Positions 16,847-25,196 are shown, numbered from the stretch's first letter. The stretch: DNA of 64,000 bases from Oleispira sp036960605 (GCA_036960605.1 JBALXI010000013.1:1-64000); one strand, 5' to 3'. Program-made: numbers and translations. Notes: generated by a model from the sequence alone, not told the origin.

Positions 16847-17782
16847 GTGTTGAATCGCTCGTCTGACTCAACGGCCAATATTCCTTATGTTGGCCGTTTT
16901 GCTCCCTCCCCGACAGGGCCTCTGCACTTTGGCTCACTACTGGCTGCCCTAGCCAGTTATCTTGATGCAAAATCCAATCATGGCCAATGGCTCATTCGCA
17001 TGGAAGATCTTGATCCTCCTCGTGAAATGAACGGCGCAAAAGATTTAATACTTAACGCCCTCGATATCTATGGTTTATTTTCTGATCAAGAAATCATTTT
17101 CCAAAGCCAGCGCAGTGATCAGTATCAGCAAGCACTTGCTCAATTAATAAAACAAAATTCAGTATTCCCCTGTACCTGTTCGCGCAAACAATTGGCTGAA
17201 TTCAATGGCGTGCATTTTGGCAATTGCCTTTCCAGCATCCAGCATACTGCCTGCCAATTTGCTTGGCGCTTTGATAGCCAGCAAGCGACAACCAGCAATC
17301 AACAAGGCCATGTTTCGTTTCATGACCAACTGCAAGGTAATTTTGATCAGTCGATAGCTCAGACCATTGGCGATTTTGTGGTCAAACGCAAAGACCAGCT
17401 TTGGGCCTATCAGCTAGCAATGGTGGTTGATGACTACCTGCAAGGGATCACTCATGTCGTCAGGGGAATTGATCTTATTGATTCAACGCTGCGCCAGAAC
17501 ATGCTGCAAACCGCCCTTCGCTATCCTTTGCCGATCTACGCTCATATCCCTGTTGCGTGTGCACATAACGGCCAGAAGCTCAGCAAACAAAACCTTGCCC
17601 CTGCATTAGACCTCGATAAGCCAGAAGAAAACCTGTGGCGCGCTTTGTCTTGGCTTAGGCAATCTCCGCCAGAAAACTTACGCTCAGCCAGCGTCAAAGA
17701 ACTGTTAGCCTGGGGAATCGCACACTGGGACCCCAAACCCTTGATGGGCATTAAGACTCAAGCCGCCACTTTAGTCGTTTAA
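16847..17782 (+). CDS. gluQ: Glutamyl-Q tRNA(Asp) synthetase
   Basis: A paralogue of the GluRS catalytic domain that lacks the anticodon-binding part (311 residues). It attaches glutamate to queuosine in tRNA(Asp). Visible are the N-terminal GRFAPSPTGPLHFGSLLAAL (HIGH-like), MEDLDPPRE, the zinc-site CTCSR with a distal cysteine, and KLSKQ as the KMSKS-like loop. No ATG precedes the conserved start; GTG at 16847 or TTG at 16850 must be used. It lies 37 bp downstream of dksA. Confidence 0.93.
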   Translation: MLNRSSDSTANIPYVGRFAPSPTGPLHFGSLLAALASYLDAKSNHGQWLIRMEDLDPPREMNGAKDLILNALDIYGLFSDQEIIFQSQRSDQYQQALAQLIKQNSVFPCTCSRKQLAEFNGVHFGNCLSSIQHTACQFAWRFDSQQATTSNQQGHVSFHDQLQGNFDQSIAQTIGDFVVKRKDQLWAYQLAMVVDDYLQGITHVVRGIDLIDSTLRQNMLQTALRYPLPIYAHIPVACAHNGQKLSKQNLAPALDLDKPEENLWRALSWLRQSPPENLRSASVKELLAWGIAHWDPKPLMGIKTQAATLVV

Positions 17783-17873
17783 ATACCGAAGCGAGCCCAA
17801 TCAATACTTACAAATCCACGAATATGTTACTCTCAGTAACACAGCTACCTGTTTATTTTTATACGAGCCAGAT

Positions 17874-18050
17874 ATGTACGATTATCGAGTCTCACTGCTT
17901 GTCGTAGTGGGATTGTATATTTTTTCACCCGTTATCATTGATTGGTGGCTAGCGCCTAATGGCGCCTGGTATCACCCTTTCGCATTTTGGTTTTTATTAA
18001 TCGCTGTTTATATATGGGTAGAATTTAAACGAGGCCCCGATGAGTTTTAG
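17874..18050 (+). CDS. cbrX: Small membrane protein CbrX upstream of cbrA
   Basis: 58 codons starting ATG at 17874 (MYDYRVSLLVVVGLYIFSPV). Two hydrophobic segments (about 7-26 and 33-50) are separated by DWWLAPNGAWYHP, and the protein ends FKRGPDEF. The last codons overlap the cbrA start by 11 bases (18040-18050) in another frame, a sign of translational coupling. A small ORF called cbrX lies in the same place before cbrA in Pseudomonas, so this is assigned by position, size and membrane character. Confidence 0.8.
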   Translation: MYDYRVSLLVVVGLYIFSPVIIDWWLAPNGAWYHPFAFWFLLIAVYIWVEFKRGPDEF

Positions 18051-21000
18051 TTTAATTCAGCTCAGTTTCGTCGTCTTTGGTTATCTATTCTTCCTATTCG
18101 CTGCGGCTTATATCGTTGAACAAGGCTGGATTCCGAAACGTTGGGTGCATCATCCTGCGGTTTACGTTTTATCCCTTGGGGTATACGCCAGCGCTTGGGC
18201 TTTCTATGGTTCCGTCGCCATGGCCGATCAATATGGCTATGGCTTTTTAGCCTATTACATGGGGATCAGTGGCGCCTTTATTCTCTCCCCCATCTTGCTT
18301 AAGCCCATACTGCATATTACCCGAACCTATCAGCTGAGCTCGTTAGCCGACCTGTTTGCTTTTCGATATCGCAGCCGCTTAGCGGGCGTTATGGTCACCC
18401 TATTTACATTGGCGGTTGCTCTGCCTCTGCTCACATTGCAGATCGGTGCTGTCGCCGAGAGTATGTATTTATTAAATGCCGACTTACCCGCAACGACGCT
18501 GGCCTTTGGCTTTTGCATCACCATGATGGTATTTGCCATTCTATTCGGCGCTCGTCATGTTTCCCCACGAGAAAAACACGAGGGCTTAGTTGTCGCCTTA
18601 GCGTTTGAATCAGTGCTGAAATTAGTCGCGATCACTATCTTAGGGATCACCGCTTTATTCTTTGTTTTTGATGGTTCTGGAGATATGGAAAGCTGGCTCG
18701 CCGCCAATCAAGAACAACTAATTAGTCGCCAGACCAATTTACAAGAAGGCCCTTGGAGAACGTTATTATTAGTATTCTTTGCCGCAGCCGTCGTTGCTCC
18801 GCATATGTTTCATGTGACCTTTACTGAAAACATCAATCCGAAAGCCTTACGCCAAGCCAGCTGGGGCCTACCGCTTTTCCTATTGTTGATGAGCCTATCT
18901 GTGCCGCCGATTCTTTGGGCTGGGGTTTATTTAGAGCTGGAAGTACCCGCTGAGTTTTATGCCCTAGGCATAGGCATGGCACTGAATTCTGAGGCACTGG
19001 TTATCATGGCCTTTGTCGGTGGCCTCGCCGCCGCTTCTGGGGTCATCATTGTTACCACGCTGGCGACAGCGGCGATGTTTTTAAACCATATTGTACTGCC
19101 AAGCTACAAGCCTGGACCCAAACAGGATTTTTATCAGTGGTTACTCTGGGTACGACGCTTGCTCATTGGCGCAATACTGCTCGGCGCTTATGGTTTTTAT
19201 CGTGCGATTGGCGCTGATCTTGAAATTACACTGCTCGGCATACTTGCCTTTGTCGCCGCCATGCAATTTTTACCGGGAGTGCTAGGCGTTTTATACTGGC
19301 CAACCGCTAATCGCTGGGGCCTCATTACCGGTCTCAGTGTCGGCATCATCGTATGGGCTTATACCCTTTTGCTGCCGCTTTCGCATTTAACACTGGGCTG
19401 GGAGTATTCGATTCCGTTGCCCGCAACCGATATGGATAACTGGCATGTGGCTGCGATGGGCAGTTTTGCCGTCAATCTCATTCTTTTTGTCATCGTCAGC
19501 TTAACCACCAAGCAAAAGGACTCTGAAAAATCAGCAGCTGAAGCCTGTTCGGTTGATACCATCTCACGCCCCAGCCGTAAGCCACTGATTGCCGGTAATT
19601 CCAACGATATTATTATGTCCTTAAGCAAACCTTTAGGACGCTACGTGGCTGAACGAGAAGTGCATCAAGCCCTTGCAGACTTAGGCCTACCGTCGTACGA
19701 AGATCGCCCCTATGCACTTCGCCGCTTGCGAACTCGCTTAGAAGCCAACCTGTCAGGCTTAATGGGCCCGACAGTTGCCCACGATATCATCAACCGCAAT
19801 TTGCCCTTTCAAGCCAATGCCGAATTAAGCGAAGATATTTATCAAATTGAACAACGTATCGAAGGTTTCCACGATCGCTTAAGTGGTCTGGCCGGCGAAC
19901 TTGATAATCTACGTCGCTATCACCGACAAACACTTGAGCGTCTCCCTATTGGTGTTTGCTCGCTATCCGACGACGGTGAAGTCTTGATGTGGAATACCGC
20001 GATGGAAGAATTAACCACCATTACTTCTGTCGACGTTACCGGTTCACGCTTAAGCTCAGTCGCCGAGCCTTGGGGCAGCATGCTCAATGAGTTTTTACTC
20101 GACAATGCTATCCACCAGCATAAAAAACGGATTGAGCAGCTAGGTCGACCACACTGGTATAACTTGCATAAATCGATCATTAAAGCCACGGGAGGTCAGC
20201 CAGGCGGCATTGTTATCTTGGTAGAAGACCAGACCGAAACCCAGATGCTCGAAGAAGAGTTAATGCACAGTGAACGCTTAGCGTCGATTGGTCGTCTAGC
20301 CGCTGGGGTCGCTCATGAAATTGGTAATCCGATTACCGGTATCGATTGCTTAGCGCAAAGTATGCGTTATGAAACCGATAACCCAGAAGTTCTGGAAATG
20401 GCTGCACAAATTCAAGAGCAAACGAAACGGGTGACCCGTATCGTACAATCGCTGATGAACTTTTCTCATTCTGGCCATCAAACCACTGAGCATTTGCCGG
20501 TTTATATTGGCACTTGTATCGATGAAGCGATTCAGCTGTTATTACTGAGTAATGAAGGTCGCGACATTGAATATTTCAATGAGTGCGACCCACTATGGCA
20601 AGTCGTCGGCGATTCCCAGCGCCTCGTGCAAGTATTTATCAACTTGCTGGGTAACGCTCGTGATGCCAGCCCAGATTTCAGTAGCATTCGCATACTCGGT
20701 AAAGTTGACCCTTACCAAGCGACAATCCATGTCGTTGACCAAGGCAGCGGTATCGCAGAAGATAAGCTCGATCATATTTTCGACCCCTTCTTTACCACCA
20801 AAGAAGTCGGCAAAGGCACCGGCCTAGGTCTGGCTTTAGTTTATAGTATTATTGAAGAGCACTATGGCCACATCAGTATTGAAAGCCCAGTGCCTGCCCA
20901 CATATTAGAATCACAGCCAGCGGCTCCACATGCCGGCACCTGTGTCACCTTGCGCTTACCCAAAGTGCAGGACAAATTGCTTGAGGACAAATCCGAATGA
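18040..21000 (+). CDS. cbrA: Sensor histidine kinase CbrA with SLC5 transporter-like domain
   Basis: 986 residues. The N-terminal half (about 1-500) is a sodium:solute symporter (SLC5)-like domain of about 13 helices. A linker/STAC-like segment, a PAS domain (about 625-735), a HisKA domain with the phosphorylated H759 in VAHEIGNP, and a HATPase domain (about 850-975, GKGTGLGLALVY) follow. CbrA couples the carbon/nitrogen or histidine status to CbrB phosphorylation. The gene overlaps cbrX at its start and cbrB at its end (ATGA). Confidence 0.95.
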   Translation: MSFSLIQLSFVVFGYLFFLFAAAYIVEQGWIPKRWVHHPAVYVLSLGVYASAWAFYGSVAMADQYGYGFLAYYMGISGAFILSPILLKPILHITRTYQLSSLADLFAFRYRSRLAGVMVTLFTLAVALPLLTLQIGAVAESMYLLNADLPATTLAFGFCITMMVFAILFGARHVSPREKHEGLVVALAFESVLKLVAITILGITALFFVFDGSGDMESWLAANQEQLISRQTNLQEGPWRTLLLVFFAAAVVAPHMFHVTFTENINPKALRQASWGLPLFLLLMSLSVPPILWAGVYLELEVPAEFYALGIGMALNSEALVIMAFVGGLAAASGVIIVTTLATAAMFLNHIVLPSYKPGPKQDFYQWLLWVRRLLIGAILLGAYGFYRAIGADLEITLLGILAFVAAMQFLPGVLGVLYWPTANRWGLITGLSVGIIVWAYTLLLPLSHLTLGWEYSIPLPATDMDNWHVAAMGSFAVNLILFVIVSLTTKQKDSEKSAAEACSVDTISRPSRKPLIAGNSNDIIMSLSKPLGRYVAEREVHQALADLGLPSYEDRPYALRRLRTRLEANLSGLMGPTVAHDIINRNLPFQANAELSEDIYQIEQRIEGFHDRLSGLAGELDNLRRYHRQTLERLPIGVCSLSDDGEVLMWNTAMEELTTITSVDVTGSRLSSVAEPWGSMLNEFLLDNAIHQHKKRIEQLGRPHWYNLHKSIIKATGGQPGGIVILVEDQTETQMLEEELMHSERLASIGRLAAGVAHEIGNPITGIDCLAQSMRYETDNPEVLEMAAQIQEQTKRVTRIVQSLMNFSHSGHQTTEHLPVYIGTCIDEAIQLLLLSNEGRDIEYFNECDPLWQVVGDSQRLVQVFINLLGNARDASPDFSSIRILGKVDPYQATIHVVDQGSGIAEDKLDHIFDPFFTTKEVGKGTGLGLALVYSIIEEHYGHISIESPVPAHILESQPAAPHAGTCVTLRLPKVQDKLLEDKSE

Positions 21001-22388
21001 GCCGTATTTTAGTCGTTGAAGACGAAAAAATTATCCGCCAAGCGGTTAAACGTTTATTGGAACGCAAAGGCCATGAAATTTTTGAAGCGGATTCTCTCCA
21101 TGTCGCCAGAGAACTGATTTTCAGCGATTACGACATGATCATCAGTGATTTACGCCTTCCTGGCGGCAACGGCACTGAATTGATTGAGCTTGCGGGTGAA
21201 ACACCGGTCCTCATCATGACCAGCTATGCCAGCTTAAAATCAGCCGTCGATGCGATGAAGCTCGGCGCGGTGGATTATATTGCTAAGCCTTTTGATCACG
21301 AAGAAATGTCATTGACGGTTGAGCGCATTCTAAAGCAGCGCAACCTCAGTCGCAGCAATGAAGTGCTGCAAAACGAAATTGAAAAAGAATACCCAGTCAC
21401 CGGCATTATCGGCAGCTGCAAGCCGATGAACGACCTGTTTACCAAGATCAGTAAGGTCGCCCCCACGGATGCGACTGTATTGATTCAAGGCGAATCCGGC
21501 ACTGGTAAAGAACTCGTTGCGCGTGCTCTGCATACCCAAAGTCGTCGTAAAGACGCGCCAATGATTTCGGTCAACTGTGCCGCCATTCCTGAAACCTTAA
21601 TTGAATCAGAATTATTTGGTCATGAAAAAGGGGCTTTCACCGGTGCCGCATCACTGCGTTTAGGCTTAGTCGAGGCCGCTGATGGTGGGACACTGTTTTT
21701 AGACGAAATTGGCGAGCTACCATTAGAAGCGCAAGCGCGTTTATTACGCGTTTTACAAGAAGGTGAAATTCGTCGTGTCGGCTCTGTGCAAAGTAGGAAG
21801 GTCGATGTGCGCTTAATTGCGGCAACCCATAGAAACTTAAAAGAATTAGCGTCGAAAGCAGAGTTCCGCGAAGATCTCTATTATCGCCTCAACGTATTAG
21901 AACTGCATCTGCCTCCTTTGAGAGCGCGCGGACAAGACGTCATCGAGCTGGCTGAGTTCATGCTGAAACGTAGTTGTGAAAAAATGAACCGCGGCTTGAT
22001 GAAGATTACAGACGCCTCACGTCAGGCAATTTTACAGTATCAATGGCCAGGCAATGTGCGGGAACTAGAAAATGCCATTGAGCGTGCTGTTATTCTTGCT
22101 GATGGTGATGAAGTCACCTTAGAAAACATGGCCATTGACGTATCCCCCGACTCGTTTGTTCCACAAGCTTTAAAAGAGAACTTATTAGAGCCAGAAGCGT
22201 CTAGAAATAGCGAAGCCAATCAAGGGGACCTTTCTCTGGATGATTACTTTATGCATTTTGTACTCGAGAACGAAGATGGCATGAACGAAACCGACCTCGC
22301 GCGTAAATTAGGCGTGTCACGTAAGTGCTTATGGGAACGTCGCCAACGCTTGGGCATTCCACGCAAAAAATCGACCAAGTCTAGTTAA
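20997..22388 (+). CDS. cbrB: Sigma-54-dependent response regulator CbrB
   Basis: 463 residues in NtrC order. The receiver domain has phospho-acceptor D51 (IISDLRLPG). The AAA+ domain has Walker A GESGTGKE (165-172) and GAFTGA (212-217), the sigma-54 contact loop. The C-terminal Fis-type HTH (ETDLARKLGVSRKCLWERRQ) is at about 425-455. In Pseudomonas CbrB activates crcZ, which lies just downstream. Two sigma-54 promoters directly downstream here fit the same circuit. Overlap with cbrA indicates coupled translation. Confidence 0.96.
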   Translation: MSRILVVEDEKIIRQAVKRLLERKGHEIFEADSLHVARELIFSDYDMIISDLRLPGGNGTELIELAGETPVLIMTSYASLKSAVDAMKLGAVDYIAKPFDHEEMSLTVERILKQRNLSRSNEVLQNEIEKEYPVTGIIGSCKPMNDLFTKISKVAPTDATVLIQGESGTGKELVARALHTQSRRKDAPMISVNCAAIPETLIESELFGHEKGAFTGAASLRLGLVEAADGGTLFLDEIGELPLEAQARLLRVLQEGEIRRVGSVQSRKVDVRLIAATHRNLKELASKAEFREDLYYRLNVLELHLPPLRARGQDVIELAEFMLKRSCEKMNRGLMKITDASRQAILQYQWPGNVRELENAIERAVILADGDEVTLENMAIDVSPDSFVPQALKENLLEPEASRNSEANQGDLSLDDYFMHFVLENEDGMNETDLARKLGVSRKCLWERRQRLGIPRKKSTKSS

Positions 22389-22464
22389 GTATATGACTTT
22401 CGCAAACCAGTATTCGGTCATAAGCCGCCACTAAAGTATCAAGCTATACCCTAGATTCTCGTTA

Positions 22465-22498
22465 GCGGTAACAAATTGCAGCGCCAATTTGTTACCGC
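22465..22498. promoter_or_regulatory. Perfect 14-bp inverted repeat, candidate CbrB enhancer site
   Basis: GCGGTAACAAATTG and CAATTTGTTACCGC form perfect 14-bp arms around a 6-base spacer. The arms contain GTAACA and TGTTAC, half-sites resembling those reported for CbrB at Pseudomonas crcZ promoters (from memory). It is centred about 70 bases upstream of the -24 element at 22550, a normal enhancer distance. It also lies 77 bases after the cbrB stop and could fold as a hairpin there, but no U-run follows, so an enhancer is the better reading. Confidence 0.55.
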
Positions 22499-22547
22499 CT
22501 CTCACGAACATAAAGCTAAGCCATTGATTTTAAAGGATACTTAAAAG

Positions 22548-22564
22548 TTGGCACGCTACCTGCT
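22548..22564 (+). promoter_or_regulatory. Sigma-54 promoter for first CrcZ-like RNA
   Basis: TTGGCACGCTACCTGCT matches the -24/-12 consensus (TGGCAC, five bases, TTGCW) with one change. The GG and GC doublets are separated by exactly 10 bases. The element AAGCCATTGATTT lies 17 bases upstream, the same arrangement as at the second promoter (23198). Confidence 0.85.
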
Positions 22565-22574
22565 ATATCTAAAT

Positions 22575-22756
22575 CATTAATAACAATAATGTTGCTCAGA
22601 CAATAAAAATAATATTAGAGCGGCATACCCTTAGATCGGCAGCAATAAAAATAATAACGCTGATCAAGAGCTTAAAATAATAATAATACCCCGGGCTCAC
22701 TAAGTATCAATTGCTTTACACTCCAACTAGAAGTGTAAAGCAATTGCTCCTTTATT
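22575..22756 (+). ncRNA. crcZ: CrcZ-like Hfq-sequestering small RNA, copy 1
   Basis: The start is estimated about 12 bases after the -12 element. Four A-rich ARN-type motifs that suit the distal face of Hfq are present: around 22577-22590 (AATAACAATAAT), 22601-22613 (CAATAAAAATAAT), 22643-22658 (CAATAAAAATAATAAC) and 22674-22687 (AAAATAATAATAAT). The last three sit between short pairing arms (GCTC/GAGC, CAGC/GCTG, GAGC/GCTC). The RNA would end at the 15-bp hairpin at 22708-22746. In Pseudomonas, CrcZ between cbrB and pcnB titrates Hfq/Crc and relieves catabolite repression. No coding frame fits. Confidence 0.75.
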
Positions 22757-22760
22757 CTCC
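22708..22760 (+). terminator. 15-bp hairpin ending the first CrcZ-like RNA
   Basis: CAATTGCTTTACACT (22708-22722) pairs perfectly with AGTGTAAAGCAATTG (22732-22746) around a 9-base loop. The sequence after it is pyrimidine-rich (CTCCTTTATTCTCCTCC), so it is a strong hairpin with a weak U-tract. It is the likely 3' end of the first RNA. Confidence 0.6.
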
Positions 22761-23060
22761 TCCTATTAGTATCGTAAAAATCTCAAACTTCCTTATATCT
22801 TCTATCTTCAAGACCAAATCATTTTATTGTGCTTTAACTTACCTAACCTTGCTGTGCGTGAAAGAAAAGAGGCTTGGGCGACAAGATTAAGTCCTTAACA
22901 CTCGCTCAATCTATAAATCACTAAGCCTCTACCAATTTTGTTTCTTTTTGAGCCAGATCAGTGCCAAAAAACCCACCACACCGCACAACCTGACTTTTAT
23001 GTCTTAGCTAACTTACTACCAAAACCGTCACGCCCTGCACAAGGTGGCGCAGTTTAGACA
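22761..23060. other. Spacer between the two CrcZ-like RNA units
   Basis: No coding frame or A-rich ARN motif is seen. The only structure noticed is the pair AGAGGCTT (22868-22875) and AAGCCTCT (22923-22930), a perfect 8-bp stem enclosing about 47 bases, followed by a T-rich tract (TTTTGTTTCTTTTTG). It could be the far end of a longer first transcript, an unrelated small RNA terminator, or chance. Confidence 0.35.
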
Positions 23061-23063
23061 GAA

Positions 23064-23140
23064 TGTTACACAGCGTTACCTAGTTGTTACCTTTGTTACG
23101 GTTGAACATTACTTCAGGTAACACTTTTAGCGTAACAAAG
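23064..23140. promoter_or_regulatory. Cluster of GTTAC/GTAAC half-sites, candidate CbrB enhancer
   Basis: TGTTAC at 23064, 23085 and 23094, an additional GTTACC at 23075, and GTAACA at 23118 and 23132 crowd into 75 bases. They lie 60 to 135 bases upstream of the second sigma-54 promoter. The density of the same hexamer in both orientations argues for a multi-site enhancer. CbrB is the obvious candidate because it is encoded next door and recognises similar half-sites in Pseudomonas. Confidence 0.6.
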
Positions 23141-23197
23141 TCCTCACCGAGACCACACTATCACTCCAAGCCATTGATTTACTTAGATTTACAAAAG

Positions 23198-23214
23198 TTG
23201 GCACGACTTTAGCT
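23198..23214 (+). promoter_or_regulatory. Sigma-54 promoter for second CrcZ-like RNA
   Basis: TTGGCACGACTTTAGCT keeps the full -24 element and the -12 GC with the correct 10-base gap. AAGCCATTGATTT again lies exactly 17 bases upstream, as at 22548, so the two promoters descend from one duplicated module. A palindrome, GCTATATATTAAATATATAGC, spans the -12 and start region (23212-23232). Confidence 0.82.
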
Positions 23215-23224
23215 ATATATTAAA

Positions 23225-23540
23225 TATATAGCGTTAAGCACTAATAAAAATAACAAAGCTAAAACGTACGATTGACGATAGACGCAATAATAAAAATAAG
23301 AATCGCGTCTTCTGAAATTAAGAACACCCATTAAGAGGTGGCCTCAAAATAAAAACAATATAGAGGCATTGATAAAATTGGTTGTTTTGAGTGCGAAGTG
23401 AGCATCACTTAGCGCACATATAATAAGAATAATAACGGGGCCTTTAGTTCCTGCGTATTCAAAACAGTTAATTTAACTTAACCTGGCTCGACACCAATAA
23501 AAATAATAATGGTCGAGCCTTGGTTTACTTCTATTTCCTT
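23225..23540 (+). ncRNA. crcZ: CrcZ-like Hfq-sequestering small RNA, copy 2
   Basis: About 315 bases with five A-rich ARN motifs: 23243-23256, 23285-23303, 23345-23360, 23420-23436 and 23495-23510. Three are held in loops of clear hairpins: GACGC/GCGTC (23281-23309), GCCTC/GAGGC (23341-23367) and GGCTCGAC/GTCGAGCC (23485-23519). A further hairpin without a motif is at 23391-23417 (GTGCGAAGTGA with TCACTTAGCGCAC). The last hairpin extends with AACC/GGTT and is followed by a pyrimidine-rich stretch, so it may double as the terminator. Function by analogy with CrcZ/CrcY. Confidence 0.75.
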
Positions 23541-23779
23541 AATTCCCTTAAATACTGATATCTGTTAAATCCGTTATTCCCCTGATTCAACCAGCTTTAC
23601 TCCTAACATGCTCCATAAATGCCTATTAATAGCGATGTAATGCTTACAGATACTTTGAAAGCACCAATCCATCAGGTAAACTCGTAAACCAAATATTATC
23701 GAACAATAATCATACTCGACAGGCGCTAGCTCTTCTTTGAAGTAACTTCCCCTGTAACCGCGGAACCAGGCAACCATAG
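23541..23779. other. pcnB upstream region, no gene seen
   Basis: 239 bases between the second RNA and pcnB. Short minus-strand frames here lack coding character and overlap pcnB. No A-rich ARN run like those upstream is present. A pcnB promoter is presumably included, but I cannot place it. An AGG at 23767-23769 may be the pcnB ribosome-binding site. Confidence 0.4.
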
Positions 23780-25174
23780 ATGTCCATAGTTAAAACTGTA
23801 GCGCGCTTATTCCCTTCTTTAATAGGAGGCCGTAAAGCTAAAAATACGGATAACGAAATCAAACCGCAAATTCTGCAGCGAAATGAACATGGCATTAGCC
23901 GTCGCCAGCTTAGTGAAAATGCGCTAAAGGTTTTATATCGTCTGAACAACGCGGGCTATCAAGCCTATCTTGTCGGCGGCTGTGTGCGTGACTCGATGCT
24001 GGGCGCCCATCCAAAAGACTTTGATGTTGCAACCAGTGCAACGCCTGAGCAAGTCAATCAATTATTTCGTAACTCACGCTTAATCGGCCGCCGCTTCAAA
24101 CTCGTTCACGTACTATTTGGCCGTGAAGTGATTGAAGTCGCCACGTTCCGCACCTCGCCAAAAGAAGAGCACAATAGTAATCAAGCCCAAACTGGCGATA
24201 GCGGCATGATTTTACGTGATAACGTTTATGGCAAAATCGGTGATGACGCCATGCGCCGTGATTTCACTATAAATGCGATGTATTACGCCGTCGATGACTT
24301 TACTGTGCATTCTTATGCCAATGGTTATCAAGACGCACAAGATAAACTCATCCGTTTAATGGGTGACCCTGAGACTCGTTACCGTGAAGATCCTGTGCGC
24401 ATGCTACGTGCCATTCGCTTTGCCGGTAAATTAAACTTCACCATTGAAGCTACAACAGAAGCGCCGATTAGAATGATGGCGCCTTTGATGGAACAGATCC
24501 CTGCACCGCGTCTATTTGAAGAAGTTTTGAAGCTGTTTTTGTCGGGTAATGCGCTCGTCACTTACCGTTTATTACGTGAATATAAGTTATTTGGTGAGTT
24601 GTTCCCATTGACTGAGCAATGTGTCGCTGACGATGAGTTTGCCGCACGCTTTGTTGAGCAGACCATGATTAATACCGATGCCCGTATTCAATCAGGAAAG
24701 TCAGTAACCCCTTACTATTTCTTTGCTGCATTGCTTTGGCCGTCTCTACAAAGAGTCCAAGCTGAGTTTTTAGAGCAAGGCATGCCACCACAGCCGGCAT
24801 TACATAAAGCGGCTAGTCGGGTCATTGAACAGCAATTAAAACGCACTTCAATCCCTAAACGCTTCACTATTCCGATGAAAGAAATCTGGGATATGCAGTC
24901 GCGTTTAGAGCGTAAGAAAGGTAAGAAAGCCTCTGAAGCGGCTGAAAGTAATCGCTTCCGCGCTGCTTATGATTTCGTCTTATTGCGTGAGCAATGTGGC
25001 GAGAACTTAAGAGGTTTAGGTGACTGGTGGACGCAGTACCAAGAAACGGATGAATACAAAGAAGTTGCCGCCAATCGCCTACCAGAAGAGCGCCATACTA
25101 AGAAGCGTCGCCCTCGTCGCACTGACCGTGGTACGCCTAATGGCCGCCAACGTTCACGCAACCCAGAATCTTAG
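23780..25174 (+). CDS. pcnB: Poly(A) polymerase I
   Basis: Adds 3' poly(A) tails that promote RNA decay. 464 residues with the nucleotidyltransferase core: GGCVRD at 66-71 and the metal-binding DFD at 80-82, then RRDFTINAMYY and the RYREDPVRMLRAIRFAGKL helix typical of the class II tRNA-nucleotidyltransferase/PAP family. The long basic tail (KKRRPRRTDRGTPNGRQRSR) distinguishes PcnB from CCA-adding enzyme. It precedes folK by 22 bp and lies after the RNA units, as in Pseudomonas. Confidence 0.95.
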   Translation: MSIVKTVARLFPSLIGGRKAKNTDNEIKPQILQRNEHGISRRQLSENALKVLYRLNNAGYQAYLVGGCVRDSMLGAHPKDFDVATSATPEQVNQLFRNSRLIGRRFKLVHVLFGREVIEVATFRTSPKEEHNSNQAQTGDSGMILRDNVYGKIGDDAMRRDFTINAMYYAVDDFTVHSYANGYQDAQDKLIRLMGDPETRYREDPVRMLRAIRFAGKLNFTIEATTEAPIRMMAPLMEQIPAPRLFEEVLKLFLSGNALVTYRLLREYKLFGELFPLTEQCVADDEFAARFVEQTMINTDARIQSGKSVTPYYFFAALLWPSLQRVQAEFLEQGMPPQPALHKAASRVIEQQLKRTSIPKRFTIPMKEIWDMQSRLERKKGKKASEAAESNRFRAAYDFVLLREQCGENLRGLGDWWTQYQETDEYKEVAANRLPEERHTKKRRPRRTDRGTPNGRQRSRNPES

Positions 25175-25196
25175 AGTTTTAGCAGGCTAAAAGTTA

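Noticed and set aside
22577..23510. A possible CRISPR-like or tandem repeat array from recurring AATAAAAATAAT
   Set aside because: Repeats are short, unevenly spaced and lie in different hairpins; there are no uniform spacers or cas genes. An Hfq-sponge RNA fits better.
23574..23949. Two minus-strand frames before and over pcnB
   Set aside because: They overlap each other and pcnB, and read as non-coding composition. The region is better explained as pcnB upstream sequence.
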